DNA of 64,000 bases from CAVXSP01 sp963724645 (GTDB taxonomy: Bacteria > Acidobacteriota > Vicinamibacteria > Vicinamibacterales > SCN-69-37): assembly GCA_963724645.1 (NCBI GenBank), contig CAVRVJ010000001.1, positions 496,001-560,000 on the forward strand, written 5' to 3'. Of this stretch, positions 10,382-19,734 are shown one piece after another. A program made the translations under genes and the position numbers. Every line of letters starts with the position of its first letter. Within the stretch, counting starts at the first letter, position 1. The notes under the pieces were generated by a model. It did not search any database. It had not been told where the DNA came from and was given only the letters and a program-made list of their open reading frames with translations.

Positions 10382-11422
10382 GTGAGACGACTCCGATCAT
10401 GGCTCGCTGGCACCGCGATCTGTCTGGCCGGCGCCAGTCTTCTGCTGTCTGCGCAGAGTGTCGCAATGCCGGCGGCATGGCCGTATGCGCAGCCGCAGTT
10501 GCCGCCTGGCGTGATCCCGCCGCAGGCGGCCGCCCCGCGCATTCCGCCGGCAACCCCGGCGACGCCGCCCGATCCCAACGCACCGCCACCGCCGCTGCGC
10601 CAGGCCGCCGGCTCGACGCGTCAGTTCACCCAGCAACAGGTGAGTAGCAGCTACGGTCCGGCCGACTGGTTCCCGGATGAGCACCCGCCTATGCCGGATA
10701 TCGTCGCGCACGGCAAACCGGGCGTGGCCCGGGCGTGCGGCCTCTGTCACCTTCCAAACGGCCGCGGCCGCCCTGAAAATGCGCCGCTGCAGGGCCTGCC
10801 GGCCGACTACATCGCGCAGCAGATCCGCGACTTCCAGGCGGACCGGCGTCACAGCTCCGACCCGCGGAAGGCGAACACCCTCGAGATGGCGAGCATCGCG
10901 AAGGCCCTGACAGACGACGAAGTCAAGGCGGCCGCGACCTACTTCGCCAGCATCAAGGTCCAGAAGTACATCCGCGTCGTCGAGTCCGACCTCGTGCCGA
11001 TCACGCGCATCCAGGGTGAGATTTACTTCGCGACCGATGACGGCCGGAAGGAACCGATCGGCACGCGTGTGATGGAAATTGCGGAGGACGCCACCGAGAC
11101 GCAGCTGCGCAACCCGAAGTCTGGCTTCGTGGCGTACGCGCCGGTCGGCAGCATCGATCGAGGAAAAGCATTGGCCACGACCGGTGGCAACGGCAAGACG
11201 ACACCGTGCCTCGTGTGCCACGGCCCGGATCTCAAAGGGCTCGGGCCGGTCCCGAACCTTCCCGGTCGATCGCCCAGCTACCTGGCTCGCCAGATCTACG
11301 ACATGAAGCTCGGCGCACGGAACGGTCCGATGACGGCCCTGATGAAGGCGGTCGTGGCGAATCTGACGGACAGCGATATCGTCGATCTGGTCGCCTACGT
11401 ATCGTCGCTGGATCCGCAGTAA
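10382..11422 (+). CDS. Exported di-heme cytochrome c
   Basis: 346 residues from a GTG start with a ribosome site (ctggaggg). A signal peptide (RRLRSWLAGTAICLAGASLL) is followed by a Pro/Ala-rich linker (about residues 35-75) and two class I cytochrome c domains. Heme-binding motifs are CGLCH (about residue 120) and CLVCH (about 280), each followed by an FxADRR/KLGARN-type segment and a Met-containing loop (GPMTALMKAV), as in cytochrome c4/c553-type proteins. The Pro-rich stretch may tether it to the envelope. It likely accepts electrons from periplasmic dehydrogenases, but its direct partner is not next to it. Confidence 0.85.
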   Translation: MRRLRSWLAGTAICLAGASLLLSAQSVAMPAAWPYAQPQLPPGVIPPQAAAPRIPPATPATPPDPNAPPPPLRQAAGSTRQFTQQQVSSSYGPADWFPDEHPPMPDIVAHGKPGVARACGLCHLPNGRGRPENAPLQGLPADYIAQQIRDFQADRRHSSDPRKANTLEMASIAKALTDDEVKAAATYFASIKVQKYIRVVESDLVPITRIQGEIYFATDDGRKEPIGTRVMEIAEDATETQLRNPKSGFVAYAPVGSIDRGKALATTGGNGKTTPCLVCHGPDLKGLGPVPNLPGRSPSYLARQIYDMKLGARNGPMTALMKAVVANLTDSDIVDLVAYVSSLDPQ

Positions 11423-11491
11423 CCAGCACGCGCGGCTTATACCGCGGGGGTGTGCGCCGATCGTCGACGTGGCACAATCGAACAGGGCGTC

Positions 11492-12226
11492 ATGTGGATG
11501 CTCCTTGCAATCGCCGCTGGAATCGTCTTCCTCGCGCATACCGCGCCCACACCATTTCTGCTGGACGCCCTGGCCGGCGACACCGCGGTCTGGCACATGC
11601 CGCGAACCGACCCCGCGACCGTCTATCTGACGTATGACGATGGCCCGAATCCCACGACGACGCCGGACCTGCTCGACGCCCTGGCGGCCGAGAGGGTGCA
11701 CGCGACGTTCTTTCTGATCGATCGACACGTCACCCAGGAAACCGCACCCATCATCCGGCGTCTGTTCGATGACGGGCACAGCGTCGCGCTGCACTCACAC
11801 ACACGAGGCTACATGCTGATGTCGCCGGACCGGTTCGCGGAAACGCTGACCGCGGCTGGCGACCATATCGAACAGCTCGCCGGCCAGCGTCCATGCCGCG
11901 CATTCCGTCCGCACGCGGGATGGCGGAGCGAGTCGATGTACCTCGGCCTGAAGAAGATCGACCATCGACTGGTCGGCTGGGGTTGGATGCTGTGGGACTG
12001 GAATTGGTTCCGGCGTCGCACCGCCGACGGCGTGGTAGCCCGCCTCCGCGATCGAGTGTCCGCCGGAGACATCATCGTCATGCACGACGGAGACGAGTCG
12101 GCGCCGCGAGCCGATCAGCGGCACACCGTCGAGGCGACCGTGCGCCTGATTCCCGCGCTTCGTGCACGAGGCTTTGCGTTCGGCACGGTCTGCACGAACA
12201 GTCCTGCGCACAAGGAATCTCAATAG
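11492..12226 (+). CDS. Polysaccharide deacetylase (NodB-like, CE4)
   Basis: ~244 residues from the ATG at 11492. An N-terminal hydrophobic segment (MWMLLAIAAGIVFLAHTA) anchors or exports the protein. The NodB homology domain shows motif 1 TYDDGPNP (catalytic base and metal Asp), motif 2 HSHTR (metal histidines), motif 3 FRPHAGW, motif 4 in the DWNW region and motif 5 IIVMHDG. Members hydrolyse N- or O-acetyl groups from peptidoglycan, chitin oligomers or exopolysaccharides. All metal ligands are present, so it is probably active. Not in a polysaccharide cluster; the polymer is unknown. Confidence 0.88.
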   Translation: MWMLLAIAAGIVFLAHTAPTPFLLDALAGDTAVWHMPRTDPATVYLTYDDGPNPTTTPDLLDALAAERVHATFFLIDRHVTQETAPIIRRLFDDGHSVALHSHTRGYMLMSPDRFAETLTAAGDHIEQLAGQRPCRAFRPHAGWRSESMYLGLKKIDHRLVGWGWMLWDWNWFRRRTADGVVARLRDRVSAGDIIVMHDGDESAPRADQRHTVEATVRLIPALRARGFAFGTVCTNSPAHKESQ

Positions 12227-12235
12227 GCACGGCGA

Positions 12236-13591
12236 TCAGTCAGGCCGCGTTCTTCGTTCCACGATGGCGGCTGGGCTGAATAAGTCGTCTCGCAGGTCGT
12301 ACCCTCGGGTTTCCGGCCCCAGATAGACAGCACATGCCGTGATCGCAGAAAGGACGATCACGTAGCCGGACACCAGATGGGGTGAACCGTGCCCGGCTGC
12401 CAGCAACGCGACCGCGACCACGGGAGCAAGCCCACCCGAGATCGGCGAGGTCACTTCGCGCGCGAGCGAGAAGCCCGTGTAGCGAACGCGCGCCGGAAAC
12501 ATTTCCGCCAGCCAGGCGCTTTGTGCGGCCGTCATCATCGTCTTCGCGACGGCGGAGACCAGGCACAACCCCACGGAAATCCAGACCAGGTCCCGGGTCT
12601 GCAGGAGGCGGAAGAACGGGAAGACGGCTGCGCCGGAAATGACCGCCCCGGCCAGGTACACCGGCCTCCGGCCCACCTGGTCCGACAGCCAGCCAAAAAA
12701 CGGAACGGTGACGAATTGCGCCGCGGTGCTGACCATCAGCGCCGACACGATCGCATCGCGGCTGAGGGCGAGTTGCTGCGTCGCATACACGATGACGAAC
12801 GACTCGTAGATGTACGCCAGCGAGTTGTCACCCAATCGCGCCCCCCACGCGCACAGCATCGGCCGCCACGCGACCCGGAACACTTCTTTGATGGGCGTCT
12901 TCGCGATCGTGCGCGTCTGCCTCAATTCGGCAAAGATCGGGGTCTCCTTCAGCGTGCTGCGCAGCACCAGGCCCACGGCGGTCACGGCTGCGCTGAGCAG
13001 GAACGGGATTCGCCATCCCCACTCGTCAAACGCCTGTTGTGAGAGCTGCGATGACGCCTTCCACGCCCCCAGCGAGGCCAGGAGACCGAGAGCGACGCCC
13101 ACGTACGGCAGCGAGCCAAACAGGCCGCGCCGCCCGCTGGGTGCATGCTCAACCACCATCAGGACCGCGCCGGCATACTCCGCGCCGGACCCGAGACCCT
13201 GGATCGCGCGCAGGACTGTGAGCAAAACCGGCGCGATGAGGCCGGCCTGCGCGTAGGTCGGCAGCAAGCCGATGGCCGTCGTCGAGCTGCCCATCAAAAG
13301 CACGGTGAGGATGAGGACTTTCTTCCGGCCGATTCGATCGCCCAACCGGCCGAACAGCACGCTCCCGAGGGGTCGCACGACGAACCCGACCGCGTACGTA
13401 CCGAAGGCGAGCAGCGTTCCCGTCAGCCGATCGTACGAGGGAAAAAAGAGTGTGTTGAAAAGCGTCGCGGCCGCGGTGGCGTAGAGATAGAAATCGTACC
13501 ATTCGACGGCCGTGCCGACGACGGCGCCGACGATGATGTTCCGGATTGATCTCTGCGGGTCGGAGACCGATGACCCGGCGTCAGCCGCCAT
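12236..13591 (-). CDS. MFS transporter, metabolite:H+ symporter type
   Basis: ~451 residues with 12 predicted membrane helices. The Major Facilitator signatures are clear: VGTAVEWYDFYLYATAAATL in helix 1, which is diagnostic of the ShiA/ProP/KgtP metabolite:H+ symporter branch, GRLGDRIGRKKVL in the helix 2-3 loop, RAIQGLGSGAEYAGA in helix 4 and GWLSDQVGRRPVY in the central repeat. Substrates in this branch are small organic acids or compatible solutes. The ATG at 13591 overlaps the last 11 bases of the upstream enolase-superfamily gene, so the pair is co-translated and the transporter probably imports the acid that the dehydratase uses. Confidence 0.87.
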   Translation of the reverse strand: MAADAGSSVSDPQRSIRNIIVGAVVGTAVEWYDFYLYATAAATLFNTLFFPSYDRLTGTLLAFGTYAVGFVVRPLGSVLFGRLGDRIGRKKVLILTVLLMGSSTTAIGLLPTYAQAGLIAPVLLTVLRAIQGLGSGAEYAGAVLMVVEHAPSGRRGLFGSLPYVGVALGLLASLGAWKASSQLSQQAFDEWGWRIPFLLSAAVTAVGLVLRSTLKETPIFAELRQTRTIAKTPIKEVFRVAWRPMLCAWGARLGDNSLAYIYESFVIVYATQQLALSRDAIVSALMVSTAAQFVTVPFFGWLSDQVGRRPVYLAGAVISGAAVFPFFRLLQTRDLVWISVGLCLVSAVAKTMMTAAQSAWLAEMFPARVRYTGFSLAREVTSPISGGLAPVVAVALLAAGHGSPHLVSGYVIVLSAITACAVYLGPETRGYDLRDDLFSPAAIVERRTRPD

Positions 13592-14717
13592 AGCTGACGC
13601 GGTACCTCGCGATGAAGTCTTCGTCCAATTCCCAGCCGAGTCCGGGTCTCCCGCTGAGGGTGATCGAACCACCGACAACCTTCGGCCGATTGGCGATCAT
13701 GTGTGTCCAGATGGGATCGCGGTCTTCATGCATCGTGTCCGCGAAGGTGCCGTGCGGAATGGACGCCAGCAGATGCGCGCCTATGTGGGCTTCTTCGTGG
13801 TGGCACATCCGCACGTCGAAGGCCAGGGCCATCGCAGCCACGCGGCGCCATTCGGTCGGCCCACCCGACCAGGACCCGTCGAAGTTGCAGAAATCGATGG
13901 CGGCGTCCACCATCAGATCGCGACAGCCGCCGGCGGAGAGCTCGCTCTGGCCCGCGCAGACTCTGGCGCCCGATCGATAGCGCACGTCGCGCATGGCGCG
14001 ACGGTCGTTGTGCCATCGGCACGGCTCCTCGAAGTAGAACAGATCGTGATCTTCGACAAGCCGCGCGAAGCGCACAGCCTGATCGGGCGTGTAGCCCTGA
14101 TTGGCGTCGGCAATCAGCACGAAGTCCGGTCCCGCCGCGCGGCGCGCCTCAATGAACCGTTTCGCGTCGTCGTCGGGACTCAGACCTCCCACTTTGAACT
14201 TCATCCCGGCGATGTCGGCTTCGCGGGCGGCGGCCAGCTCGGCGGCAATGGGCAGATCGGTGCCGTAGTACCCGCCGGTCCAGATGCATTGCACGTGGTT
14301 CCGGTATCCGCCCCACAGCCGCCACAGCGGCTGCTCCACAGCCTTGCCAATCGCATCCCAGATGGCCGTGTCGACCGCCGCGCAGGCGACGAGTCCGATG
14401 CGCCGATCGCGCAGAATGTTGAACGTTGCCGGCCGGGCGAGCTCCCAGCAGCGCTCGACCGCGAACGCGTCCTCGCCCATCAGCTTGCCGGCGATCTCGT
14501 CGACGATCGCCCGCTCGATCTGATTGTTGATATGGTCCTCGTCGCCTACGAACGCTTCGCCGACGATGCCAGCCTCCGTGTGCACACGCGTGAGGATCGT
14601 CGAGCGATGTGACATCTGGTAATAGCTGCCGCGATAGATCTGCCGCAAGGGCACGCGAATGGGGATGGTTTCGATGCGCCGAATCGTGAGCTGGTTGACC
14701 GACACGGTAGGCGCCAT
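13581..14717 (-). CDS. Mandelate racemase/muconate-lactonizing enzyme family protein (sugar-acid dehydratase-like)
   Basis: ~378 residues, enolase superfamily. Catalytic features seen in order: a Lys-x-Lys pair in AGMKFKVGG at the end of the second beta strand, metal ligands Asp in LIADANQGY, Glu in FYFEEPCRW and Glu in AGQSELS, and a histidine-rich loop MCHHEEAHIG at the position of the general acid. The Lys-x-Lys plus His arrangement fits the mandelate racemase subgroup, which includes D-galactonate, L-rhamnonate and related dehydratases. Start chosen at the ATG 14717 (MAPTVSVNQL). It is coupled to the downstream transporter, supporting a role in uptake and dehydration of a sugar acid. The exact substrate is unknown. 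Confidence 0.87.
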   Translation of the reverse strand: MAPTVSVNQLTIRRIETIPIRVPLRQIYRGSYYQMSHRSTILTRVHTEAGIVGEAFVGDEDHINNQIERAIVDEIAGKLMGEDAFAVERCWELARPATFNILRDRRIGLVACAAVDTAIWDAIGKAVEQPLWRLWGGYRNHVQCIWTGGYYGTDLPIAAELAAAREADIAGMKFKVGGLSPDDDAKRFIEARRAAGPDFVLIADANQGYTPDQAVRFARLVEDHDLFYFEEPCRWHNDRRAMRDVRYRSGARVCAGQSELSAGGCRDLMVDAAIDFCNFDGSWSGGPTEWRRVAAMALAFDVRMCHHEEAHIGAHLLASIPHGTFADTMHEDRDPIWTHMIANRPKVVGGSITLSGRPGLGWELDEDFIARYRVSYGG

Positions 14718-14853
14718 TATGTCAAGACCGCAGGTGGAGGGATCACGCAATGAAACCGATGACCACCGGGCGGATCATCTGCGTCACGCACCCGATACCC
14801 CGCGCGCCGCAGCTGACCGACGAGATCACACGATGCAGCGGTGTGTCGCGCGG

Positions 14854-15759
14854 TCAGTGCTGGCCGAATGGCCTCGGTGGAAGGGTTCGAAGATAGGCCC
14901 AGAGCGCGCGCATCTCGGTGTCGTTGAGTTTGCCCAGCGCCCCGATCGGCATGAACGGGTTCAGCCGTTCGCCGTTGCGGCGCAATCCCTGGCGGATAAC
15001 CCGCTCGAATTGTTCGAATGTGCAGTCTTGGAGGCCTGACGGGTCGGGGGTGAGATTCAGCGGGACCGGCAGACTCGCACCCGCTCCCGGGATCGGGCCG
15101 CCGCTCAGGTGCGGGCCGTGGCAGCCCTCGCACGCGCGCGCGATGAACGCCCCATACCGTGCGGTCGGCTCGGGGCGCGGCGCCTGCGGCGGGTGCTCAT
15201 GGTCGATGCGACGTGCGATGTCGATCTGGATCATCCCGAGGCGGTCGAGCACCTTCGCCATCAGCCCCAATTGGAAGTCGGCCGGCTGGCCGTCGACGGG
15301 CGGCACCGTCCGCAGGTACGAAATGACCGCGACGACGTCCTCCTGGGGCCACCACGCGAATTCCACGGACGGCATGAAACGGGTGGTCGTCCCGTCGCGC
15401 CGGATGCCGTGCCACAGGAGGCGCGCGAGTTCCGCGTCGGTGTACTCGGCGAGGCGTCCTCCGCGGCCGCCCGTGATGTTCGGGTAACGAATCCGGCCGA
15501 GCGGCCCGAACTCCTCGACATTACCCCCGCCGAGGTTCCCTCCGTGGCAGCCTTGGCAGGCACCGAGCGACTCCACCAGATGCTGCCCTCGCGCGAGCAC
15601 TGCGGGATCGCTCGATCGTGTGATCTGCGGGAGCGCGACGTCGTAGTGTTTGGACAGGCTTGATTGGAACTGCGCGACGAGCACCCCCACAACGATGGCG
15701 CTGAGACCCACCAGACCGCCGAGCGCGATGCCGCCCCACTTCAGAACCTTCTTGATCAC
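14854..15759 (-). CDS. Membrane-anchored di-heme cytochrome c
   Basis: ~301 residues. A GTG at 15759 with AGGAG eight bases upstream is the best start. An uncleaved N-terminal helix (KWGGIALGGLVGLSAIVVGV) anchors the protein, and two cytochrome c domains follow: heme motif CQGCH with a GGGNVEEFGPLG loop, and CEGCH with GPHLSGGP. Each domain has a distal Met-containing segment (TTRFMPSVEF and NPFMPIGAL). This matches the di-heme cytochrome subunit that delivers electrons from alcohol or aldehyde dehydrogenases to the terminal oxidase. No dehydrogenase is adjacent; the quinoproteins and Mo hydroxylase in the window are possible donors. Confidence 0.83.
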   Translation of the reverse strand: MIKKVLKWGGIALGGLVGLSAIVVGVLVAQFQSSLSKHYDVALPQITRSSDPAVLARGQHLVESLGACQGCHGGNLGGGNVEEFGPLGRIRYPNITGGRGGRLAEYTDAELARLLWHGIRRDGTTTRFMPSVEFAWWPQEDVVAVISYLRTVPPVDGQPADFQLGLMAKVLDRLGMIQIDIARRIDHEHPPQAPRPEPTARYGAFIARACEGCHGPHLSGGPIPGAGASLPVPLNLTPDPSGLQDCTFEQFERVIRQGLRRNGERLNPFMPIGALGKLNDTEMRALWAYLRTLPPRPFGQH

Positions 15760-15949
15760 CGTCACCTCTCCTGGCACACACTCGCCGCGTGATCGTCGAG
15801 CGACAGGATCCTACCCCACTCGCAAGGTCGCAAAAAAGGACTGCCAGATCTTGGCAACGGACTTGAATTACTTGTCGGCATGAGGGGTCTAACCACCGAA
15901 AGCCGCGACTTTGCGGCAGTCGGCCGAGGGTGATGACGCAATTCTTCCC

Positions 15950-16366
15950 ATGACCGGAGAAATACCGCGCAAGCCGACTGTGATGGTCGTGGATGACGAG
16001 GCGCTGATTCGGTGGTGTCTGGCGCAGGGATTGTCGGACCACGGCTACGAGGTCCGCCAGGCCGGTTCCGCCGCGGAGGCACGGGCCGCTTTGGCGTCGT
16101 CCGCCGGTATTCCGCTGGTCATCGTGCTCGATTTGCGTCTTCCCGACATGACCGATCTGTCGTTGTTGCGCGAAGTCCTGGCGAAACGACCGGACGCGCC
16201 CGTCATCATGATGACAGCGCACGGCTCGGAGGAAGACGGCAAAGAGGCCCTCGCGCTCGGGGCCAACCAGTTCATCGGCAAACCATTTGATATATCCGAA
16301 GTCTGCGAGAGGGTTGATACCGCCTGGAGGCAGCGGCCGGTTCCTGCCGCCAATCCGGCGTTCTGA
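15950..16366 (+). CDS. Stand-alone response regulator receiver protein
   Basis: ~138 residues containing only a CheY-like receiver domain. Acidic pocket VVDDEALI, phosphoacceptor Asp in LVIVLDLRLPDM, switch Thr in VIMMTAHGS and Lys in FIGKPFDIS are all present, so phosphorylation should work. There is no output domain after residue ~125. No ribosome site is evident at ATG 15950, and a TTG at 15911 in the same frame is an alternative. No kinase gene is adjacent, so it is an orphan whose partner is elsewhere. The sequence resembles receivers of NtrC-type regulators, but no AAA or HTH domain follows. Confidence 0.8.
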   Translation: MTGEIPRKPTVMVVDDEALIRWCLAQGLSDHGYEVRQAGSAAEARAALASSAGIPLVIVLDLRLPDMTDLSLLREVLAKRPDAPVIMMTAHGSEEDGKEALALGANQFIGKPFDISEVCERVDTAWRQRPVPAANPAF

Positions 16367-16407
16367 GCGGAACACGCGTTGGGCCAGGGATCGCTACAGT
16401 TGCCGGA

Positions 16408-17385
16408 TCAGACCACGGCGCTCAGGAAATTCGATCCGATGTTGAGGCAATCGAAGGCGTGCAGCCCGAGCCGCGACGCCAGCTCGACGCAGACTTCAAT
16501 CCCACGCCGGCTGTTGCCGTGCTCGTCGAGGCGAGGCGAGTACGTCGCGATGCCAATCTGCCGGTTGACGACGGCCATGACGCCGCCGGCGACGCCGCTC
16601 TTCGCCGGCACCCCGACGCGATAGGCCCAATGGCCTGAGTAGTCGTACATGCCGCACGTGAACATGATGGACAGCATGTCCTTCACGCAGCGGCTGTCGA
16701 ACACCTGCGTTCCCGTGACCGGGTTGCGGCCCATGTTGGAGAGCGTCGCCGCCATCATCGCCAGATCCCGGCAGGTGACCAGGATCGAGCACTGACGGAA
16801 GTACGTGTCGAGCGCCAATTCCGCTTCGGCGGGCACCATACCGAAGTTCAGGAGGAGATGAACGATAGCCCGGTTTCGATGGCCGGTGCGCCGCTCAGAC
16901 TCGTACACGGCATTGTCGACGGCAAGCGGCCGGCCCGCGGCGGCGCTCATCCGACGGAGGATCTCGTCCATGGTGCCATCACCGTGGCGGGCGTGCAGCA
17001 GCGCCGTCACCGTGATGGCGCCGGTGTTGACCATGGGGTTGAAAGGACGGTTGGTAGGGCTTTGGAGCTCGATCGAGTTGAAGGCGTCCCCGCTCGGCTC
17101 CACACCCACATGCTGAGCGACCCTGTCGGCGCCCAGCGCCTCGATGGCCATGCCGTAGGTGAACGGCTTCGAGATGGACTGAATGGTGAAAGGTACGTCG
17201 CAGTCGCCGGCCTCGAACACCCGGCCGTCGGGCGTTGCGAGGACGACGCCGAAATGCTCGGGATTGGCCTTGCCGAGTTCGGGGATGTAGGTCGCCACGG
17301 CCCCCTCCTGCAGCCCCGCGTACTTGAAGTGCAGGTACTCGATCAGCGTCTGGATTTCGTGCTTCTCTTCGCCGAAGGTGTGCAT
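16408..17385 (-). CDS. glsA: Glutaminase
   Basis: ~325 residues of the serine-dependent beta-lactamase-like glutaminase family, which hydrolyses L-glutamine to glutamate and ammonia in the cytosol. Seen: GAVATYIPELGKANPEHFGV at the front, the nucleophile motif FTIQSISKPFTYG (Ser-x-x-Lys), FNPMVNTGAI for substrate binding, the YESERRTGHRNRA segment, and VPAKSGVAGGVMAVV, which forms the second active-site lid. Length matches bacterial GlsA (~310). I chose ATG 17385; a TTG at 17406 would add seven residues and has a weak purine-rich stretch upstream. The gene is monocistronic and converges with the receiver gene. Confidence 0.93.
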   Translation of the reverse strand: MHTFGEEKHEIQTLIEYLHFKYAGLQEGAVATYIPELGKANPEHFGVVLATPDGRVFEAGDCDVPFTIQSISKPFTYGMAIEALGADRVAQHVGVEPSGDAFNSIELQSPTNRPFNPMVNTGAITVTALLHARHGDGTMDEILRRMSAAAGRPLAVDNAVYESERRTGHRNRAIVHLLLNFGMVPAEAELALDTYFRQCSILVTCRDLAMMAATLSNMGRNPVTGTQVFDSRCVKDMLSIMFTCGMYDYSGHWAYRVGVPAKSGVAGGVMAVVNRQIGIATYSPRLDEHGNSRRGIEVCVELASRLGLHAFDCLNIGSNFLSAVV

Positions 17386-17587
17386 GGTAAGGGCGAGGAG
17401 CAGCAAGACTCGTTCCCCGCGGCGGCGGCCGCCGGAGTCGAGTCAACCCGATGAAATCAATGGAGATGCCACCTGTTTTCAGGCGGGCTCGGGCCGAATG
17501 AAGCCAGACAATCTTGTCCGAATCTCGGAAAGCCCCAACACAACTGTCGAGGAATCTTCGACCTCCCCAGTCGAGCGATGATGTGAC

Positions 17588-19669
17588 ATGGCGATTATGT
17601 TCAACATCGAGCCTGGCTCCGCTCATCCGCTGGGGACCACGACGTACGCCGACGGCGTCAACTTTTCGATTTTCTCGCAAGCCGCGACCGCTGTCCTGCT
17701 CCTGCTGTTCGATCACGCTTCGGCGACGAAACCCGCGCAAGTCATTCGGCTGGATCCGTTTCAAAACAAGACGTTTCACTTCTGGCACGTGTTCGTCCGT
17801 GGCTGCCGGCCGGGGATCTACTATGCCCTTCGCGTAGACGGACCGTCCGATCCTCGGGAGGGCCACCGGTTCAATCCCAACAAAGTGCTCATCGGCCCGT
17901 ATGCCAGGGGCATCTGCAGGGACCTGTGGAAGCGTGCGGATGCAGTCAGTCCCGCAGACAACCTGGCCACGTCGATGCGCTGCGCCGTCGTGGATCCGGC
18001 GGATTACGACTGGGAAGGCGACCGGCCGCTCAGGCATCCCCTCCACGGGTCCATCATCTACGAGGTGCACGTCGGCGGCTTCACGCGCTCGCCGACCGCC
18101 GGCGTGCGCCATCCCGGGACGTTCGCCGGGATGATCGAAAAGATCCCGTATCTCCAAGCGCTCGGTGTTACGGCGGTCGAGCTGCTGCCGGTCTGCGAGT
18201 TCGACGACTCGGACGTGTCGCTCAGCCCTGCGGGCGAGGTGCTTCGAAACTACTGGGGCTACAGCACAGTCGGCTTCTTCAGTCCGCACTCCGGCTACTG
18301 CGTGAACCGTGACGGTGTGTCGCACATCACCGAGTTCCGCGATCTGGTCAAGGCCATGCACAAAGCCGGCATCGAGGTGATCCTCGATGTCGTGTTCAAC
18401 CACACGGACGAGGGGAACGAGCTGGGGCCCATGCAATCGTTTCGAGGCATCGACAACCGCACGTTCTATCTCCTCGACCGCGACAACCCGGCCGTGTATG
18501 CGAACTACAGCGGCGTCGGCAATACCTTCAATGCGAACCATCCGCTTCCGCAGAAATTCATCGTCGATTGCCTGCGGTTCTGGGTGGAGGAGATGCACGT
18601 CGACGGGTTCCGGTTTGATGAGGGCTCGATCCTCGCCCGCGGGGAAGATGGCATCCCGCTCGTCCATCCGCCGGTGATCTGGCAGATCGAGCTCGAGGAC
18701 GCCCTTGCCGACGCGAAGCTCATCGCGGAGGCCTGGGACGCGGCCGGCCTCTACCAGGTCGGACACTTTCCGGGCGACCGCTGGGCCGAATGGAACGGCC
18801 TCTACCGAGACGATGTCCGGCGGTTCGTAAAGGGGGATCCGGGCCTGACGGGGAAGATCGCGTCGCGGCTCGCCGGCAGCGCGGACGTGTATCAACCGCG
18901 CGGTCAGACGCCGGAGAACAGCGTCAATTTCATTACGGTCCACGACGGCTTTACGCTCAACGATCTGGTGTCATACAACGACAAACACAATGAGGCGAAC
19001 GGCGAAGGCAATCGTGACGGCATCAATGAGAATCTGAGCTGGAACTGCGGCAGCGAAGGTCCCACAACCAACGGGGAGATCGTGACGCTGCGGACACAAC
19101 AGGTCAAGAACTTCGTGACCATCCTGATGCTGTCGCGAGGCGTGCCCATGCTGCTCGGCGGCGACGAGATCCGCCGCTCTCAGGGCGGCAACAACAACGT
19201 CTACAACCAGGACAACCCGACGAGTTGGTTCGATTGGACGATGGTCGACTCGAACCATGACGTGCTGCGGTACTTTCAGCGAATAATCGCGTTCCGGAAA
19301 GCGCATCCGGCCCTCTGGCAACCCCAGTTCTACACGGGAAGGATCAGCGAACGAGGCCTGGCCGACATCACGTGGCACGGAATGACGCTGGGCAGCCCTG
19401 GCTTTGACGATCCGCAGGGGCGAGCGCTCGCGTGCACAATCGCCGGATTTGGTCGTGATGCGGACCTGCACGTCATGATGAACATGTTCTGGGAGGCGCT
19501 CGACTTCGAAGTGCCCGTGGATCCCCAACGGGTCTGGCGGGTGGCCATCGACACTTCCGCGCAGAGCCCCCGCGACATTGCGGATGAGGGGCACGAGACG
19601 GCGTCGCTTCGCCCCCTGTGCACGGTGCAGGGGAGAAGCATCGTGGTCCTTGTGGGCACCCCTGCGTGA
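17588..19669 (+). CDS. glgX: Glycogen debranching enzyme / isoamylase family (GlgX-type)
   Basis: 693 residues, GH13 subfamily with an N-terminal CBM48 (residues ~10-100, HPLGTTTYADGVNFSIFS) and a TIM-barrel catalytic domain. Conserved regions: VILDVVFNHTDEG (region I), DGFRFDEGS (region II, nucleophile Asp), LIAEAWDAAG (region III, acid Glu) and FITVHDGFTLND (region IV, Asp). The ANGEGNRDGINENLSWNCG stretch is typical of GlgX and isoamylases, which cleave alpha-1,6 branches of glycogen or limit dextrins. Length fits (GlgX 657, isoamylase ~700). No other glycogen gene is adjacent. A 9-base leader with little ribosome-site strength precedes the ATG. Confidence 0.93.
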   Translation: MAIMFNIEPGSAHPLGTTTYADGVNFSIFSQAATAVLLLLFDHASATKPAQVIRLDPFQNKTFHFWHVFVRGCRPGIYYALRVDGPSDPREGHRFNPNKVLIGPYARGICRDLWKRADAVSPADNLATSMRCAVVDPADYDWEGDRPLRHPLHGSIIYEVHVGGFTRSPTAGVRHPGTFAGMIEKIPYLQALGVTAVELLPVCEFDDSDVSLSPAGEVLRNYWGYSTVGFFSPHSGYCVNRDGVSHITEFRDLVKAMHKAGIEVILDVVFNHTDEGNELGPMQSFRGIDNRTFYLLDRDNPAVYANYSGVGNTFNANHPLPQKFIVDCLRFWVEEMHVDGFRFDEGSILARGEDGIPLVHPPVIWQIELEDALADAKLIAEAWDAAGLYQVGHFPGDRWAEWNGLYRDDVRRFVKGDPGLTGKIASRLAGSADVYQPRGQTPENSVNFITVHDGFTLNDLVSYNDKHNEANGEGNRDGINENLSWNCGSEGPTTNGEIVTLRTQQVKNFVTILMLSRGVPMLLGGDEIRRSQGGNNNVYNQDNPTSWFDWTMVDSNHDVLRYFQRIIAFRKAHPALWQPQFYTGRISERGLADITWHGMTLGSPGFDDPQGRALACTIAGFGRDADLHVMMNMFWEALDFEVPVDPQRVWRVAIDTSAQSPRDIADEGHETASLRPLCTVQGRSIVVLVGTPA

Positions 19670-19734
19670 TGACACGGCGGTATGCCTGCGGCCCGACCCT
19701 CACCCGGCAGCGCTTTTGGCGCTCCTGCTGTTTC